Notes: generated from the letters alone by a model not told the origin. A stretch of 64,000 bases of DNA from Luteimonas sp. YGD11-2 (GCF_004118975.1 NZ_CP035376.1:2480001-2544000); one strand, 5' to 3'. Counted from the first letter of the stretch, positions 14,599-25,299 are shown. Translations and numbers: made by a program.

Positions 14599-15468
14599 TC
14601 ACTGCCCCAGCGCGTCCAGCAGCGGCGAGCGCGCCGCACCGGCCACCACCCGGGCCCTGAGGCCCGCGGGCAACGCGGAAAGCGCAGCTTCGGCGCCCTC
14701 GCGGCTGGCGAATTCGACGAAGCAGCCGCTGCCGGTGCCGGTCAGCCGCGCGCGGCCGACCTGCGACAGCGCGACGAGCGCGGCATCCACGGCCGGCTCG
14801 CGGCGACGCAGCACCGGCTCGAACACGTTGCCGAGCGGAGCACCCGAAGCGAAGCCCGGTATTGTCGCGGGCGCGGCATTACGCGTCAATTCGGGGTCCG
14901 CGAACAGCGCCGCGGTCGGCACCGACACCCCCGGGTCCACCAGCAGGTACCAGGCGGGCGGCAGGTCGATCGGCGTCAGCCGCTCGCCCACGCCCTCGGC
15001 CCAGGCGTTGTGGCCATGCACGAACACCGGGACGTCGGCACCCAGACGCAGGCCCAGTGCGGCCAGCCGGTCGCGGGGCCAGCCCAGCCCCCAGAGACGG
15101 TCGAGCGCGAGCAGGACGGTCGCCGCATCCGACGATCCGCCGCCGTAGCCGCCACCAGCGGGGATGCGCTTTTCGATGCAGATGTCCACACCAAGGCTCA
15201 CATTCGCCTCTTTTTGCAGGAGTTCTGCCGCGCGTACCAGCAGGTCGTCATGCGCATCCAGCCCGGGGAGCGTCTCGCCGACGCGGTGGATGCGCGGGTC
15301 CGCACGCGGGCGCAGGAACACCGTATCGCCCCAGTCCAGCAGCCGGAAGGCGGTCTGCAATTCGTGGTAGCCGTCGGGCCGGCGCCCGGTCACGAGCAGG
15401 AACAGGTTGAGCTTCGCCGGCGCCGGCCATGCACTCCAGCCGTGACCCGGATCCGCTGTGACCGTCAC
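14599..15468 (-). CDS. ispE: 4-diphosphocytidyl-2-C-methyl-D-erythritol kinase
   Basis: GHMP kinase of the MEP isoprenoid pathway; 289 residues from a GTG start at 15468 whose TG is shared with the lolB stop codon (GTGA overlap). The earlier in-frame ATG lies deep inside lol[23 protein letters not shown] (about 17-38) and the ATP loop [15 protein letters not shown] are diagnostic. Translation is coupled to lolB. Confidence 0.95.
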   Translation of the reverse strand: MTVTADPGHGWSAWPAPAKLNLFLLVTGRRPDGYHELQTAFRLLDWGDTVFLRPRADPRIHRVGETLPGLDAHDDLLVRAAELLQKEANVSLGVDICIEKRIPAGGGYGGGSSDAATVLLALDRLWGLGWPRDRLAALGLRLGADVPVFVHGHNAWAEGVGERLTPIDLPPAWYLLVDPGVSVPTAALFADPELTRNAAPATIPGFASGAPLGNVFEPVLRRREPAVDAALVALSQVGRARLTGTGSGCFVEFASREGAEAALSALPAGLRARVVAGAARSPLLDALGQ

Positions 15469-16133
15469 AGCGAGTCCGGGGTATCGCCCAGCTGCCAGGC
15501 GTCGACGAGGAGCCGCACGCGGGCATCGTCGCGCTGTGCGTTGATGCGCAGCGGCAGGCCCCCGGCCACGCCCGCGGCGTCCGCCTGCCATGCCGGGTAA
15601 TCGATGGTCCAGCCATCCTGGTGCAGGCGCAGCAGCTGGCCGGTGGCGTCGTATTCGACCTGGGCGGGGCCGAAGCGCGCCGGGTCGGCACGCATGCCCG
15701 CGGCCCAGTCCGCGAGCGCGCCGACCGGAATCTCGAGCCCGGTGGCGTCGCGGACCAGCGACTCCGCATCCGCACCTTCACGCGGCCCGCCCTCGAGGCC
15801 ATCGATGCGTGCGCGGCCGTCGGCGTGGCCCAGCAGGCTCCAGCTCTGGCGGGTGACCGGGGCGCTCAGCGTCACCCGGTACTCGCCGCCCTGCTGCCGC
15901 CATTCGATCCGGCCATTGCCGCCCTCGCGGCCCCGGGCCAACGCGACGCGACCATTGAAGGCGATCACCGGCTGCGCGCGCAGCGCCTGCTCGCGCGCCG
16001 CCAGCCGTGCCTGCGCGGCATCCAGTTCGGCGCCCACGAGTACCGCCGCAGCCGGCGCGGCGACCTGCCGGGTGGTGGCGCAACCCGCAAGCACCAGCAG
16101 CGCCAGCGCGATCACGACAAGGCGCGCGCTCAC
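15465..16133 (-). CDS. lolB: Outer-membrane lipoprotein receptor LolB
   Basis: Accepts lipoproteins from LolA and inserts them in the outer membrane; 222 residues. It is itself a lipoprotein: the signal sequence [13 protein letters not shown] has the lipobox LAGC with Cys at residue 18. The body contains [20 protein letters not shown], typical of the family. The start overlaps the stop of the TPR gene (ATGA) and the end overlaps ispE, so the three form one operon. Confidence 0.9.
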   Translation of the reverse strand: MSARLVVIALALLVLAGCATTRQVAAPAAAVLVGAELDAAQARLAAREQALRAQPVIAFNGRVALARGREGGNGRIEWRQQGGEYRVTLSAPVTRQSWSLLGHADGRARIDGLEGGPREGADAESLVRDATGLEIPVGALADWAAGMRADPARFGPAQVEYDATGQLLRLHQDGWTIDYPAWQADAAGVAGGLPLRINAQRDDARVRLLVDAWQLGDTPDSL

Positions 16134-17806
16134 AGCTCCGCCCCGGTGGATTCCAGCGCACGGCGCAGCGAGCGGTTCTCCGGATCGAGCGCCATCGCCT
16201 TGCGGAAATACTCGCGCGCCTCGTCACGGCGACCCATCACCCACAGCACCTCGGCCACGTGGGCGGCGACTTCCGGATCCTTCATCAGCGTCCACGCGCG
16301 CCGCAGCTCAACCAGCGCCTCGGCGTTGCGCCCGAGGCGATAGAGCACCCAGCCGTAGCTGTCGACGATGGCGGCGTTGTCGGGCTCGGCCACGCGCGCG
16401 CGGTCGATCAGCTCCAGCGCCTCGCGATAGCGGTCGGTGCGGTCGGCCAGCGTGTAGCCCAGTGCATTGAGCGCGGCCACGTTCTCCGGCTCCATCACCA
16501 GGATGCGGCGCAGGTCGGCCTCGGCACGCGGGATGTCGTCGCGGCGCTCCCACATCAGCGCGCGTGAATACAGCAGGGCGCCGTCGTCGGGATGCGCGCC
16601 CAGACCGCGGGCATACGCATCGGCCTCCGCATCGGGGCGCTCGTCGGCGCGGTGCAGCTCGGCCTCGAGCAGGTAGGCATCGCGGCGCAGCTCGTCGTCG
16701 GCCGAAGCGTCCCCCTGCAGCGCGCGCAGCGCGGCGAAGGCATCGTCGTGGCGATCGAGGTCGTGCAGCACCTTGGCGGTGCGCAGCCGCGCGACCCGCC
16801 GCGGCTCGCCACCCGGCACGCTGGCATACCACTCCAGCGCATCCTCGTGACGCTCCAGGTATTCGGCGATCTGCCCCAGCATCAGCCGCCAGCCGGGCTC
16901 CGGCGACGCGTCCTGCTCGCGCAACTCGTCATACAGCGCGCCCAGCGCCTCGCGGTCCTCGGCCTTCACCAGCAGCGATGCGCGCAAGCCGTAGCTGCGC
17001 GTGTCCTGCGGGCCGATCGCCATCACCCGCGCCGATTCCAGCGGTGCGCCCAGCGCGTCGTACTCGGCGGCAATCGCCAGTCGCAGTTCCGGCGACAGCC
17101 GCGCCTGGTCCTCCACCCGCGCCAGTGCCTCGCGCGCGTTTTTGATGTCGCCATCGGCCCGCAGCTTCGATGCGCGCAACAGCGCGACCCGCGGTTCGTC
17201 GGGAAAGCGCTGCATCACCTCGTCCAGGATGCGCGCGGAAATATCACCGCCCAGCTGCTGCGACAGGCCACCGAAGGCCAGCCATGCCTGCAGGTCGTCG
17301 GGAATCGCACCGGCATCCACCAGCCTGCGGACCATCCGCGCGGCGTCCTCCGGCTCGCGGTGACCGGCGCTGATCGCCGCCAGCGCGTGCCGCCATCCGG
17401 CGGGATCCGGATCGGCCAGCAGCGCCACCAGCTGGCGGCGCGCGGCGCGCTCGCGGCCGCTGCGCAGCAGCCAGGTTGCCTCGATGCCCTGCATCGCCAG
17501 CGTGGGCGGCGCGCTGCGCTTCCACAGCGCCAGCGCCTCGCCGGCACGCGCGTCGTCGTTGGCCAGCAGCGCGATGCGGGTCGCGCGCTCCGACAGCGCC
17601 GGATCGTCCGGCGCCGCGCGCGCCGCGCGCAGATAGGCGTCGGCGGCCTCGTCGAGACGACCGGCCTGCAGCGCGAATTCGGCCGCCATGGTCGCGCCGA
17701 GCAGTTCGCCGGAGGCCGGTTCACGGGCGGAAACAGCGCCAGCGGCCAGCGCGATCGCAAGCACCAGGGCGGCGGGGCGCAGGGCTGAACGGGACCAGTC
17801 AGGCAT
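16130..17806 (-). CDS. Secreted tetratricopeptide-repeat protein
   Basis: A 558-residue protein with a signal peptide (about 1-31, ending AGAVSA) followed by TPR-like helices through to the C-terminus. The best repeats are near [20 protein letters not shown] and [20 protein letters not shown]. Start [11 protein letters not shown] at 17806 is chosen because it gives a clean signal peptide; the frame is open further upstream across the hemA promoter. Homologues commonly precede lolB-ispE in this family. It is probably periplasmic, partner unknown, and divergent from hemA. Confidence 0.85.
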   Translation of the reverse strand: MPDWSRSALRPAALVLAIALAAGAVSAREPASGELLGATMAAEFALQAGRLDEAADAYLRAARAAPDDPALSERATRIALLANDDARAGEALALWKRSAPPTLAMQGIEATWLLRSGRERAARRQLVALLADPDPAGWRHALAAISAGHREPEDAARMVRRLVDAGAIPDDLQAWLAFGGLSQQLGGDISARILDEVMQRFPDEPRVALLRASKLRADGDIKNAREALARVEDQARLSPELRLAIAAEYDALGAPLESARVMAIGPQDTRSYGLRASLLVKAEDREALGALYDELREQDASPEPGWRLMLGQIAEYLERHEDALEWYASVPGGEPRRVARLRTAKVLHDLDRHDDAFAALRALQGDASADDELRRDAYLLEAELHRADERPDAEADAYARGLGAHPDDGALLYSRALMWERRDDIPRAEADLRRILVMEPENVAALNALGYTLADRTDRYREALELIDRARVAEPDNAAIVDSYGWVLYRLGRNAEALVELRRAWTLMKDPEVAAHVAEVLWVMGRRDEAREYFRKAMALDPENRSLRRALESTGAEL

Positions 17807-17823
17807 TGGCGGCGTGGTGGCCG

Positions 17824-17829
17824 TAAAAT
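17824..17829 (+). promoter_or_regulatory. Possible -10 element for hemA
   Basis: TAAAAT within the palindrome CCGTAAAATACGG lies 57 bases before hemA, in the 79-base divergent spacer. No convincing -35 is present at 16-18 bases, so the call is weak. Confidence 0.3.
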
Positions 17830-17885
17830 ACGGCGGTTCGCCAGCAAGCTTATCGCAAGCCCCTGAACGCGCGGTCCCCGTTTCC

Positions 17886-19184
17886 ATGAGTCTTCTCGCC
17901 CTCGGCATCAACCACCAGAGCGCGCCGGTCGCCCTGCGCGAACGGGTGGCGTTTGCCGAACATGCGCTGCCGGAGACGCTGCGCTCGCTGCGTGCGATGC
18001 CGGAAGTACGCGAGGCCGCGGTGCTGTCGACCTGCAACCGCACCGAACTCTACGCAGTGGCCGATGACGGCGGCGAGGCGCTGGCTCGCTGGCTGGCGCT
18101 GCGCCCCGACGCCGACCTCAGCGCATATCTGTATGTCCACCAGGGCGGCGACGCCGCGCGCCACCTGTTCCGCGTGGCCACCGGGCTGGATTCACTGGTG
18201 CTGGGGGAGCCGCAGATCCTGGGCCAGGTGAAACAGGCCTGGGCCGCGGCACGTGAAGCGGGCACCCTCGGCAGCGAGCTCGACCGCCTGTTCCAGCATG
18301 CGTTCGTGACCGCCAAGCGTGCGCGAAGCGAAACCCGCATCGGCAACAGCCCGGTGTCGGTGGCCTCGCTGGCGGTGCGGCTGGCGCAGGAATCGTTCAC
18401 CCGGCTGTCGGAATCGACCGTGCTGCTGATCGGCGCCGGCGAGACCATCGAACTTGCCGCGCGCCATCTGGTGCAGGCCAGGGCGCAGCGGCTGCTGGTC
18501 GCCAACCGCACCCTCGCCCATGCGCAGGCGCTGGCCTCGCGGCATGGCGGGGTGGCCCTGCCGCTGGAGGAACTCGACCGTCACCTGTCCCAGGCCGACC
18601 TGGTGTTCTCCGCCACCGCCAGCCGCGAGCCGGTGCTGCACCGGGGCCAGGTCGAGGCCGCGTTGCGGGCGCGCCGGCACAAGCCGATGCTGCTGATGGA
18701 CCTGGCGGTACCGCGCGACATCGCACCCGACGTGGCCGACCTCAAGGACGCCTACCTCTACACCGTCGACGACCTCGAGCGCGCGGTGGAGGACAACCGC
18801 CGCAACCGCCGCGAGGCCGCCGACGCCGCCGAGGCGATCATCGACCTGCAGGTCACGCGCTACCACGAGGTGCTGGCCGCCAGCGCCTTCAATGCACCGC
18901 TGCGGCTGCTGCGCGAGCATGGCGAGCAGGCGCGCAATGAAGCCCTGGCACGCGCGCGCCAGCAGCTGGCCGCCGGCAAGGACCCCGACGCGGTGCTCGA
19001 ACACCTCGCCCACGCGCTCACCAACCGCCTGCTGCACCTGCCGACCGCCGCGGTGCGCGAGACCGCCGCGGGCGGGAACCCCGAACTCGCCCGTGCGATC
19101 GAACGCGCGCTGCGCCCGGCGGCCACGTCCGCCACCCTGCCCGACTCCATTGCCGATGCTGCCGACCCTGCGCCGCAAGCTTGA
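17886..19184 (+). CDS. hemA: Glutamyl-tRNA reductase
   Basis: First step of C5 haem synthesis: reduces glutamyl-tRNA to glutamate-1-semialdehyde. 432 residues. The catalytic Cys50 lies in [28 protein letters not shown] is the conserved block, and the NADPH site is [17 protein letters not shown] helical dimerisation domain ends the protein. Its 3' end overlaps prfA by 29 bases, the classical hemA-prfA coupling. Upstream in-frame starts extend into the TPR gene and are not used. Confidence 0.97.
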   Translation: MSLLALGINHQSAPVALRERVAFAEHALPETLRSLRAMPEVREAAVLSTCNRTELYAVADDGGEALARWLALRPDADLSAYLYVHQGGDAARHLFRVATGLDSLVLGEPQILGQVKQAWAAAREAGTLGSELDRLFQHAFVTAKRARSETRIGNSPVSVASLAVRLAQESFTRLSESTVLLIGAGETIELAARHLVQARAQRLLVANRTLAHAQALASRHGGVALPLEELDRHLSQADLVFSATASREPVLHRGQVEAALRARRHKPMLLMDLAVPRDIAPDVADLKDAYLYTVDDLERAVEDNRRNRREAADAAEAIIDLQVTRYHEVLAASAFNAPLRLLREHGEQARNEALARARQQLAAGKDPDAVLEHLAHALTNRLLHLPTAAVRETAAGGNPELARAIERALRPAATSATLPDSIADAADPAPQA

Positions 19185-20241
19185 GGCGCTGGCGGAACGT
19201 CGCGAGGAACTGGAACGGCTGCTGGCCGACCCCGGGATCGCGGCCGACCAGCAGCGCTTCCGCGCCCTGTCGCGCGAGTTCTCGCAGCTCGAACCGCTGT
19301 CGACCGCGCTCGCCGCCGAACAGCAGGCCCGCACCGACCTCGACGGCGCGCTGGCGCTGCGCGACGACCCGGAGCTGGCCGCGCTGGCCGACGAGGAGAT
19401 CGCCGCCAGCCAGGCGCGCCTGGATGCGCTCGATGCCGAGCTCATGGCGCTGCTGGTGCCGCGCGATGCCCGCGACGAGGGCGGCCTGTACCTGGAGATC
19501 CGCGCCGGCACCGGCGGTGACGAGGCGGCGATCTTCGCCGGCGACCTGCTGCGCATGTACACGCGATACGCCGAGCGCCAGGGCTGGCGGGTCGAGGTGG
19601 AATCGGCCAGCCCCGGCGAGCACGGGGGTTTTCGCGAGGTGATCGCGCGCGTCGAAGGTGCCGGTGCCTACGCGCGGCTGAAATTCGAATCGGGCACCCA
19701 CCGTGTGCAGCGCGTGCCGGAGACCGAATCGCAGGGGCGCATCCACACCTCGGCGGCCACCGTGGCGATCATTCCGGTGGAAGAGGACGGCGAGCCGATC
19801 GAACTCAACCCCGCCGACCTGAAGGTGGATACCTTCCGCTCGTCGGGCGCCGGCGGCCAGCACGTCAACAAGACCGACTCGGCGATCCGCATCACCCACG
19901 TGCCGAGCGGGCTGGTGGTGGAGTCACAGACCGAGCGCAGCCAGCACGCCAACCGCGACAAGGCGATGAAGCGGCTGCGCGCGATGCTGGCCGAAGCGGA
20001 GGCGGCACGCCGCACGGCGGCCACCGCGGCCAGCCGCAAGCTGCAGGTCGGCAGCGGCGACCGCAGCCAGCGCATCCGCACCTACAACTACCCGCAGGGG
20101 CGGATCACCGACCATCGCGTCGACGGGCTCACGCTCTACGACCTGCCCAACGTGCTGGAAGGCGCCCTCGACCCGCTGGTCGACCGCCTGCTGCAGGAAC
20201 ATCAGACCGAGGAGCTGGCGCGGCTGGCCGAAGCCGGCTGA
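19156..20241 (+). CDS. prfA: Peptide chain release factor 1
   Basis: Reads UAA and UAG and triggers peptide release; 361 residues. The codon-recognition tripeptide is P188-E189-T190 (PxT, which is PAT in E. coli) in [18 protein letters not shown], and the catalytic GGQ is residues 233-235 in [12 protein letters not shown]. The start [12 protein letters not shown] lies inside the end of hemA. prmC, which methylates this GGQ and often follows prfA, is here about 30 kb away (49800-50690). Confidence 0.98.
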   Translation: MLPTLRRKLEALAERREELERLLADPGIAADQQRFRALSREFSQLEPLSTALAAEQQARTDLDGALALRDDPELAALADEEIAASQARLDALDAELMALLVPRDARDEGGLYLEIRAGTGGDEAAIFAGDLLRMYTRYAERQGWRVEVESASPGEHGGFREVIARVEGAGAYARLKFESGTHRVQRVPETESQGRIHTSAATVAIIPVEEDGEPIELNPADLKVDTFRSSGAGGQHVNKTDSAIRITHVPSGLVVESQTERSQHANRDKAMKRLRAMLAEAEAARRTAATAASRKLQVGSGDRSQRIRTYNYPQGRITDHRVDGLTLYDLPNVLEGALDPLVDRLLQEHQTEELARLAEAG

Positions 20242-20451
20242 GGCCGCTCCCGCCCGGTACGCGCCTGCACCGGATGATCCTGGCGCTGGAAGCTTTGCGC
20301 TGACGGGCGCCGTGCGCGGAAGTGCGACTGCCTGCAGCGACGCGACCGGCGACGCCCGTGCACGTCCAGGCTGCAGCGCGGCGCCCGACGGATGACAGGC
20401 CGGCCGCAACACGCGAGCATGACCGGCCGTTTCTCCGGATCCTCGCCGCCG

Positions 20452-22182
20452 ATGACACAACACCCGGACCCGCGCATCGAAGCCCGTCTCGCCGTGCAAC
20501 GCACGCCCGACGATGCAATGGCGTGGATCCTGCTGTCCGACGTCGAACTCGGCGCCGGTGACGCACGCAATGGCGCCGGCGCGGCGCAGCGCGCGCTTCA
20601 GCTGGCCCCCGGCCATCCGGAAGCGCTGGCCCGGCTCGGTCGCGGGCTGTGGATGCTCGGTCGCCATCGCGAAGCCGCACAGGCGCTGCGCGCCGCGGCG
20701 CACAACGCGCCGGGGCATGCCGGAATCGCGGTCTGGCTCGGCCATGCACTGGAGGATGCAGGCGACGCCGAGGCCGCCAACGAGGCCTACGGCCGTGCGC
20801 ACGCGCTGGCGCCGGAGCATCCGCAGATCGCCGCCTACCTGCTGGCGTGGCGGCGCCGGCTGTGCGACTGGCGCGGCATCGATGCGCTGTCGCGGCAGGT
20901 ACGCGCCGCCGTCGCCAACGGTGACGGCGCGGTCGAACCGTTCGCCTTCCTCAGCGAGGACGCCAGCGCCGCGGAGCAGCTGGCGTGCGCGCGCCTGCGC
21001 GCCGGCGCGGTGGCCACGCAGGTGCGCATGCTGCCACCGGCACCGGCGCGCACCGCTGCGCGTTTGCGCGTGGGCTTCATGTCGAATGGTTTTGCCGCCC
21101 ACCCGACCGGCCTGCTGACGGCGGCGTTCTTCGAGGCGCTGCGCGCGCACGACGCCGTGGACATCCACCTGTTCGCGCTCACGGCCGACGACGGCAGCAT
21201 CATCCGCCGCCGGCTGCAGGCCTCGGCGCATGCGCTGCATGATGTCGGCGACCGCCCGCATGCGGAGATCGCCGGGCGCATCCGCGAGGCCGACCTCGAC
21301 GTGCTGTTCGACCTGCGCGGCTGGGGCGGCGGCGGGCGCCCGGAAGTGCTGGCGATGCGCCCGGCACCGCTGCAGGTGAACTGGCTGGCCTACCCCGGTA
21401 CCAGCGGCGCGCCGTGGATCGACTACGTGCTCGCCGACCGCGTGGTGCTGCCCGAGAACCTCGCCGTGCATCATTCCGAACAGCCGGCCTGGCTGCCGCG
21501 CTGCTTCCAGCCATCCGACACCCGCCGTGACGTGCCGCCGGCGCCGACCCGCGCCGAGTGCGGGCTGCCGGACGCCGGCATCGTGTTCTGCTGCTTCAAC
21601 AACAGCTACAAGCTCAACCCGGCGTCGTTCTCGCGGCTGATGGCGGTGCTGCGCCGGGTGCCGGGCAGCGTGCTGTGGCTGCTGTCGGGGCCGGGCGAGG
21701 CCGACCGCCGCCTGCGCGAAGCCGCACAGGCGGAAGGCGTCGATCCAGCGCGACTGGTGTTCATGCCCAAGCAACCGCAGGCAGCCTATCTCGCACGCCT
21801 GCAGCTCGCCGACCTGTTCCTCGACTGCAATCCGTACAACGCCCACACTACCGCGTCCGATGCGCTGTGGGCGGGATGCCCGGTGCTGACCCGGCCGGGC
21901 GCCACGTTCGCCGCACGCGTGGCCGCGAGCCTCAACCACCATCTCGGCCTGTACGAGCTCAATGTCGACGACGACGCCGCATTCGTCGCGCTGGCCACCG
22001 CACTCGGCAACGACCCTGCGCGCCTGGGTGCGCTGCGAGCGCGCGTCGCGGACCTGCGCGAACGTTCCGGGCTGTTCGACATGGGCGGCTTCGCTCACGA
22101 CTTCGCACGCATCGTCGCGGCGATGGTCGAGCGCCAGCGTCGTGGCGAGGCGCCGGCACCGCTGTCGCTGGCCGAGGGCTGA
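20452..22182 (+). CDS. TPR-linked SPINDLY-type O-GlcNAc transferase homologue
   Basis: A 576-residue protein with an N-terminal TPR region (about 1-130) and a C-terminal GT41 glycosyltransferase domain. The domain is seen in RLRVGFMSNGFAAHPTG, LFDLRGWGGGGRP, QVNWLAYPGTSGAPWIDYV, FCCFNNSYKLNPASF and LDCNPYNAHTTASDALWAGC. GT41 enzymes transfer a sugar (GlcNAc or fucose) to protein Ser/Thr; the substrate here is unknown. MTQHPDPRIEAR is the preferred start, though ATG at 20419 is possible. The 210-base gap after prfA holds nothing I recognise. Confidence 0.82.
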   Translation: MTQHPDPRIEARLAVQRTPDDAMAWILLSDVELGAGDARNGAGAAQRALQLAPGHPEALARLGRGLWMLGRHREAAQALRAAAHNAPGHAGIAVWLGHALEDAGDAEAANEAYGRAHALAPEHPQIAAYLLAWRRRLCDWRGIDALSRQVRAAVANGDGAVEPFAFLSEDASAAEQLACARLRAGAVATQVRMLPPAPARTAARLRVGFMSNGFAAHPTGLLTAAFFEALRAHDAVDIHLFALTADDGSIIRRRLQASAHALHDVGDRPHAEIAGRIREADLDVLFDLRGWGGGGRPEVLAMRPAPLQVNWLAYPGTSGAPWIDYVLADRVVLPENLAVHHSEQPAWLPRCFQPSDTRRDVPPAPTRAECGLPDAGIVFCCFNNSYKLNPASFSRLMAVLRRVPGSVLWLLSGPGEADRRLREAAQAEGVDPARLVFMPKQPQAAYLARLQLADLFLDCNPYNAHTTASDALWAGCPVLTRPGATFAARVAASLNHHLGLYELNVDDDAAFVALATALGNDPARLGALRARVADLRERSGLFDMGGFAHDFARIVAAMVERQRRGEAPAPLSLAEG

Positions 22183-22303
22183 AGCCCGGCTCCGGGTCAA
22201 CGCGGCCGCGCGCAGCCGTTTTCCGGGGACGCACGGGCGTGCACGCAGGCACTCCCGGCCTTGCCGCTTCCCCGCTCACATGTGCATGGCTACCCTGCCC
22301 CGC

Positions 22304-22822
22304 ATGAGTGCATCCGACGGCTTCATCCCGCTTTCCATCTGCGTGCTGACGGTCTCCGACAGCCGCACACCGGCCGACGACCGCTCCGGGGACTACCTCG
22401 CCGGCGCGATCGAAGTCGCCGGCCACCGCCTTGCCGCTCGCGCACTGCTGCCCGACGACCGCTATCTCCTGCGCGCGGCGGTGTCGCAATGGATCGCCGA
22501 CCCCGCGATCGATGGCGTGCTGGTCACCGGCGGCACCGGCTTCACCGGCCGCGACGCCACCCCGGAAGCGCTGCTGCCGCTGCTGGACAAGCAGATGCCC
22601 GGCTTCGGCGAGCTGTTCCGCGCGATCAGCTTCGACGAGATCGGCACGGCATCGCTGCAATCGCGGGCGTTCGCCGGGCTGGCCAACGCCACCTTCGTGT
22701 TCTGCATGCCGGGCTCGACATCGGCCTGCCGCACCGCGTGGGAGCGGATCATCCGCGAGCAGCTGGATGCGCGCACGCGGCCGTGCAACCTCGCCACGTT
22801 GCGGCCGCGCCTCACCGAATGA
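22304..22822 (+). CDS. moaB: Molybdenum cofactor biosynthesis protein MoaB
   Basis: MogA/MoaB-fold protein associated with adenylylation of molybdopterin; 172 residues, close to E. coli MoaB (170). Conserved motifs are ICVLTVSDSRTPADDRSGD at the N-terminus, DGVLVTGGTGFTGRDATPEA with the substrate-binding GGTG, and MPGSTSACRTAW. The ATG at 22304 is the first to give the family N-terminus. No other Mo-cofactor genes are in the window. It ends against ppk2. Confidence 0.93.
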   Translation: MSASDGFIPLSICVLTVSDSRTPADDRSGDYLAGAIEVAGHRLAARALLPDDRYLLRAAVSQWIADPAIDGVLVTGGTGFTGRDATPEALLPLLDKQMPGFGELFRAISFDEIGTASLQSRAFAGLANATFVFCMPGSTSACRTAWERIIREQLDARTRPCNLATLRPRLTE

Positions 22823-22833
22823 CGGAGCCGGCG

Positions 22834-23619
22834 ATGACGAAGACCCTCAAGCGCAGGGAATACGAAGCGGCCCTGGAACCGATGCAGGTCGAGCTGGTGG
22901 ACATGGCGCGCTGGGTCCGGGAATGCGGCCAGCGCCTGCTGGTGATCTTCGAAGGCCGCGACACGGCGGGCAAGGGCGGCGTCATCAAGGCGATCGCGCA
23001 GCATCTCAACCCGCGCCAGTGCCATGTGGTCGCGCTGCCCGCGCCCAGCGACCGTGAACGCACGCAATGGTATTTCCAGCGCTACGTGCCGCATCTGCCG
23101 GCCGCCGGCGAGATCGTGCTGTTCGACCGCAGCTGGTACAACCGCGCCGGCGTCGAGCGGGTGATGGGCTACGCCAGCGAGGGCGAGGTGGCGTTGTTCC
23201 TGCAGCAGGTGCCGGCCTTCGAGAAGATGCTGGTCGACGATGGCGTGCTGCTGTTCAAGTACTGGCTGGGCTGCGACCAGGCCGAGCAGGAACGCCGGTT
23301 CGCCGAGCGGCTGGCCGATCCGCTCAAGCGGTGGAAGCTGTCGCCGGTGGATGTCGAGGCACGCCGGCGCTACGACGACTACACCCGCGCACGCGAGGCC
23401 ATGCTGGAGGCCACGCATACCGCACACGCACCGTGGGCCACCGTCGACTTCAACGACCAGCGCCGCGGCCGGCTCACCCTGATCCGCCACCTGCTCGACC
23501 GCCTGCCCGACAACCGCATCGCTGCCACCCCGGTGGCGCTGCCACCGCTGCCCGGCCCGCTGCGGCCGGAACGCCATGACCACGTGCCGCCGCTGCCGTC
23601 GTTCACCACCGAGGGGTGA
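22834..23619 (+). CDS. ppk2: Polyphosphate kinase 2
   Basis: PPK2-family kinase that moves phosphate between polyphosphate and nucleotides; 261 residues. The Walker A loop is FEGRDTAGKGGVIKAI, the Walker B/lid region is EIVLFDRSWYNRAGVERVMG, and FKYWLGCDQAEQERRF follows. GGAG six bases before ATG 22834 favours this start; ATG 22819, which overlaps the moaB stop, would add five residues. Translational coupling to moaB is likely, with no obvious functional link. Confidence 0.93.
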   Translation: MTKTLKRREYEAALEPMQVELVDMARWVRECGQRLLVIFEGRDTAGKGGVIKAIAQHLNPRQCHVVALPAPSDRERTQWYFQRYVPHLPAAGEIVLFDRSWYNRAGVERVMGYASEGEVALFLQQVPAFEKMLVDDGVLLFKYWLGCDQAEQERRFAERLADPLKRWKLSPVDVEARRRYDDYTRAREAMLEATHTAHAPWATVDFNDQRRGRLTLIRHLLDRLPDNRIAATPVALPPLPGPLRPERHDHVPPLPSFTTEG

Positions 23620-23640
23620 ACGCGGCCTCTGGAAACAGGA

Positions 23641-23661
23641 ACGGCCGCACTCGGCGGCCGT
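23641..23661. terminator. Bidirectional hairpin between ppk2 and the barrel gene
   Basis: ACGGCCGC / GCGGCCGT, an 8-bp stem with a 5-base loop, sits in the 63-base gap between two convergent genes. It can act on both strands. There is no clear U-tract on either side. Confidence 0.5.
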
Positions 23662-23682
23662 CCCGATGATGCGGCGCGGTGA

Positions 23683-24216
23683 TCAGAAGCGGTATTCGAC
23701 GCTTCCGGTCAGCGTTTCGAGCTTGACCCGCACGTCGGCGACCTTCGGCTCCTGGTAGTCGTAGCGCACGCCCACGCCGAAATTGGGGCTGTAGTCGAAG
23801 CCCACGCCAACGCCGACATAGGGGTTGGTGTCGCTGTCGTCCCACGACTCCACGCCGCGCAGCGTCTCCTCGACGCGGTTGCGGGCGATGCCGGCCCGGC
23901 CGCTGACGTAGAAGCCGGTATAGGCCTCGGCGCCAAAGTTGGCTTTGCCGAACACGCCAACGCCGATGCCGTCCACTTCGGTACGCCAGGGGCCGCTGGT
24001 ATCGGCGCCATAGCGGGTGACGAAACCCTCGATGCCGAACTGCGGGCGGAAGTAGTAGCCACCGCGCAGGCCTACGGCGGTGTCGTTGTCCTTGGCGCCC
24101 TCGACCGACAGGTCGCTGCGGCCGGCTTCGATCGCCATGAACCCGGTGCCCTGGGCGGCAACGGCCGGCATTGCGGCGGCAGCCAGCGCGCTGGCGAGAA
24201 GCAATTCCCTGATCAT
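23683..24216 (-). CDS. Outer-membrane beta-barrel protein (OmpA/OmpW-like fold)
   Basis: A 177-residue protein with a signal peptide (MIRELLLASALAAAAMPAVA, cleaved about residue 20). Amphipathic strands follow, such as GLRGGYYFRPQFGIEGFVTRY and NPYVGVGVGFDYSPNFGVGV. It ends in the barrel-terminating Phe of GSVEYRF. This fits an 8-stranded outer-membrane barrel of the surface-antigen/OmpA-like group; specific function unknown. AGGAG lies eight bases before ATG 24216, and a good promoter lies upstream. Confidence 0.8.
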   Translation of the reverse strand: MIRELLLASALAAAAMPAVAAQGTGFMAIEAGRSDLSVEGAKDNDTAVGLRGGYYFRPQFGIEGFVTRYGADTSGPWRTEVDGIGVGVFGKANFGAEAYTGFYVSGRAGIARNRVEETLRGVESWDDSDTNPYVGVGVGFDYSPNFGVGVRYDYQEPKVADVRVKLETLTGSVEYRF

Positions 24217-24272
24217 TCTGAAACTCCTGTTTCTGCGTGGGGTATACGCCGCGCGTGCATGCACGGCGGCGC

Positions 24273-24301
24273 ATTCTCGGGGCGCACCGCATGGCCGTCA
24301 A
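24273..24301 (-). promoter_or_regulatory. Promoter of the beta-barrel gene
   Basis: On the minus strand -35 TTGACG (24296-24301), a 17-base spacer and -10 GAGAAT (24273-24278) predict a transcript start near 24266, giving a leader of about 50 bases. The -35 matches five of six consensus bases, the -10 four of six. Confidence 0.6.
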
Positions 24302-24405
24302 TTTTCCGTTAACCGTACGCGACCCGCTTCCGTGCACGCGTGCCGGTCGCACCCCCGCAAGTGCCGGGACTACAGTGGGCGCGACCCTGTTGCCGGAGAT
24401 CCAAC

Positions 24406-25299
24406 ATGATCGAGCTGGTCATCGCCTCGCGCCGCCGCGACCTCGGCGGCTTCGAAGTCGGTCGCGTGCTGCCGTTCGCGAAACGCCGGATGGTCGGGCC
24501 GTACATCTTCTTCGACCGCATGGGGCCGGCGATGTTCGAGCCCGGCCTGCCGCGTTCGGCCGACGTGCGCCCGCATCCGCATATCGGCCTGTCGACGATC
24601 ACGTATCTCTTCGAGGGCGAGATCATGCATCGCGACAGCGTCGGCTCCGAGCAGCCGATCCGCCCCGGCGAGGTGAACTGGATGACATCCGGCAGCGGCA
24701 TCACCCATTCCGAGCGTTTCGAGCAGGGCCGCGCGGTGGGCGGCCCGATGGACGGCATCCAGGCCTGGGTGGCCCTGCCGGACGGACGCGAGGAGATCGC
24801 GCCCGGTTTCTGGCACTACGACGCCGGCGAGCTGCCGACCTTCGACGAGGGCGGGGTCTGGACGCGGCTGATCGCCGGCGAGCTTGCCGGGACCCGCTCA
24901 CCGGCGGCGATCGATTCGCCGCAGTTCTATGTGCACTGGCGATTGCGTGCCGGCACGCGGGTGTCGCTGCCCCCGGCATACCCGGAACGCGCGGTCTACG
25001 TGGCGGATGGCGCGGTGGAAATCGATGGCCAGCGCATCGAACCGGGCAGCATGGCGGTACTGGCACCGGGCGCCGCGGTAACCATCGCCGCGCTTGGCGA
25101 TGCTGTGGTGATGGCCCTGGGTGGCGAGCCGGTCGGCCCGCGCTTCATCGACTGGAACTTCGTGTCCTCGTCGAAGGAGCGGATCCTGCAGGCGCGCGCC
25201 GACTGGGCTGCCGGGCGGATGAAACTGCCCGACCTCGACGACCAGGAGTTCATCCCGCTGCCGCCGGCCATCGGCGCCGCGCCGGAGCCGATGTCCTGA
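24406..25299 (+). CDS. Pirin family protein (1)
   Basis: Bicupin of the pirin family, 297 residues. The N-terminal cupin has the metal-binding pattern RPHPHIGLSTITYLFEG and GSGITHSERFE. Family members are metal-dependent quercetinase-like enzymes or redox-sensitive regulators. ATG 24406 has GGAG upstream and gives the usual MIELVIASRRRDLGGFEVGR start. It faces the YceI/cytochrome genes, beyond which lies a second, distinct pirin. Confidence 0.9.
   Translation: MIELVIASRRRDLGGFEVGRVLPFAKRRMVGPYIFFDRMGPAMFEPGLPRSADVRPHPHIGLSTITYLFEGEIMHRDSVGSEQPIRPGEVNWMTSGSGITHSERFEQGRAVGGPMDGIQAWVALPDGREEIAPGFWHYDAGELPTFDEGGVWTRLIAGELAGTRSPAAIDSPQFYVHWRLRAGTRVSLPPAYPERAVYVADGAVEIDGQRIEPGSMAVLAPGAAVTIAALGDAVVMALGGEPVGPRFIDWNFVSSSKERILQARADWAAGRMKLPDLDDQEFIPLPPAIGAAPEPMS

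Noticed and set aside
16130..18043. Longer N-terminus for the TPR protein
   Set aside because: The extra 79 residues overlap the divergent hemA promoter and coding start and would bury the signal peptide.
20242..20451. Possible small gene between prfA and the glycosyltransferase
   Set aside because: No frame has a ribosome site or coding-like composition, and only alternative starts of the downstream gene fall here.
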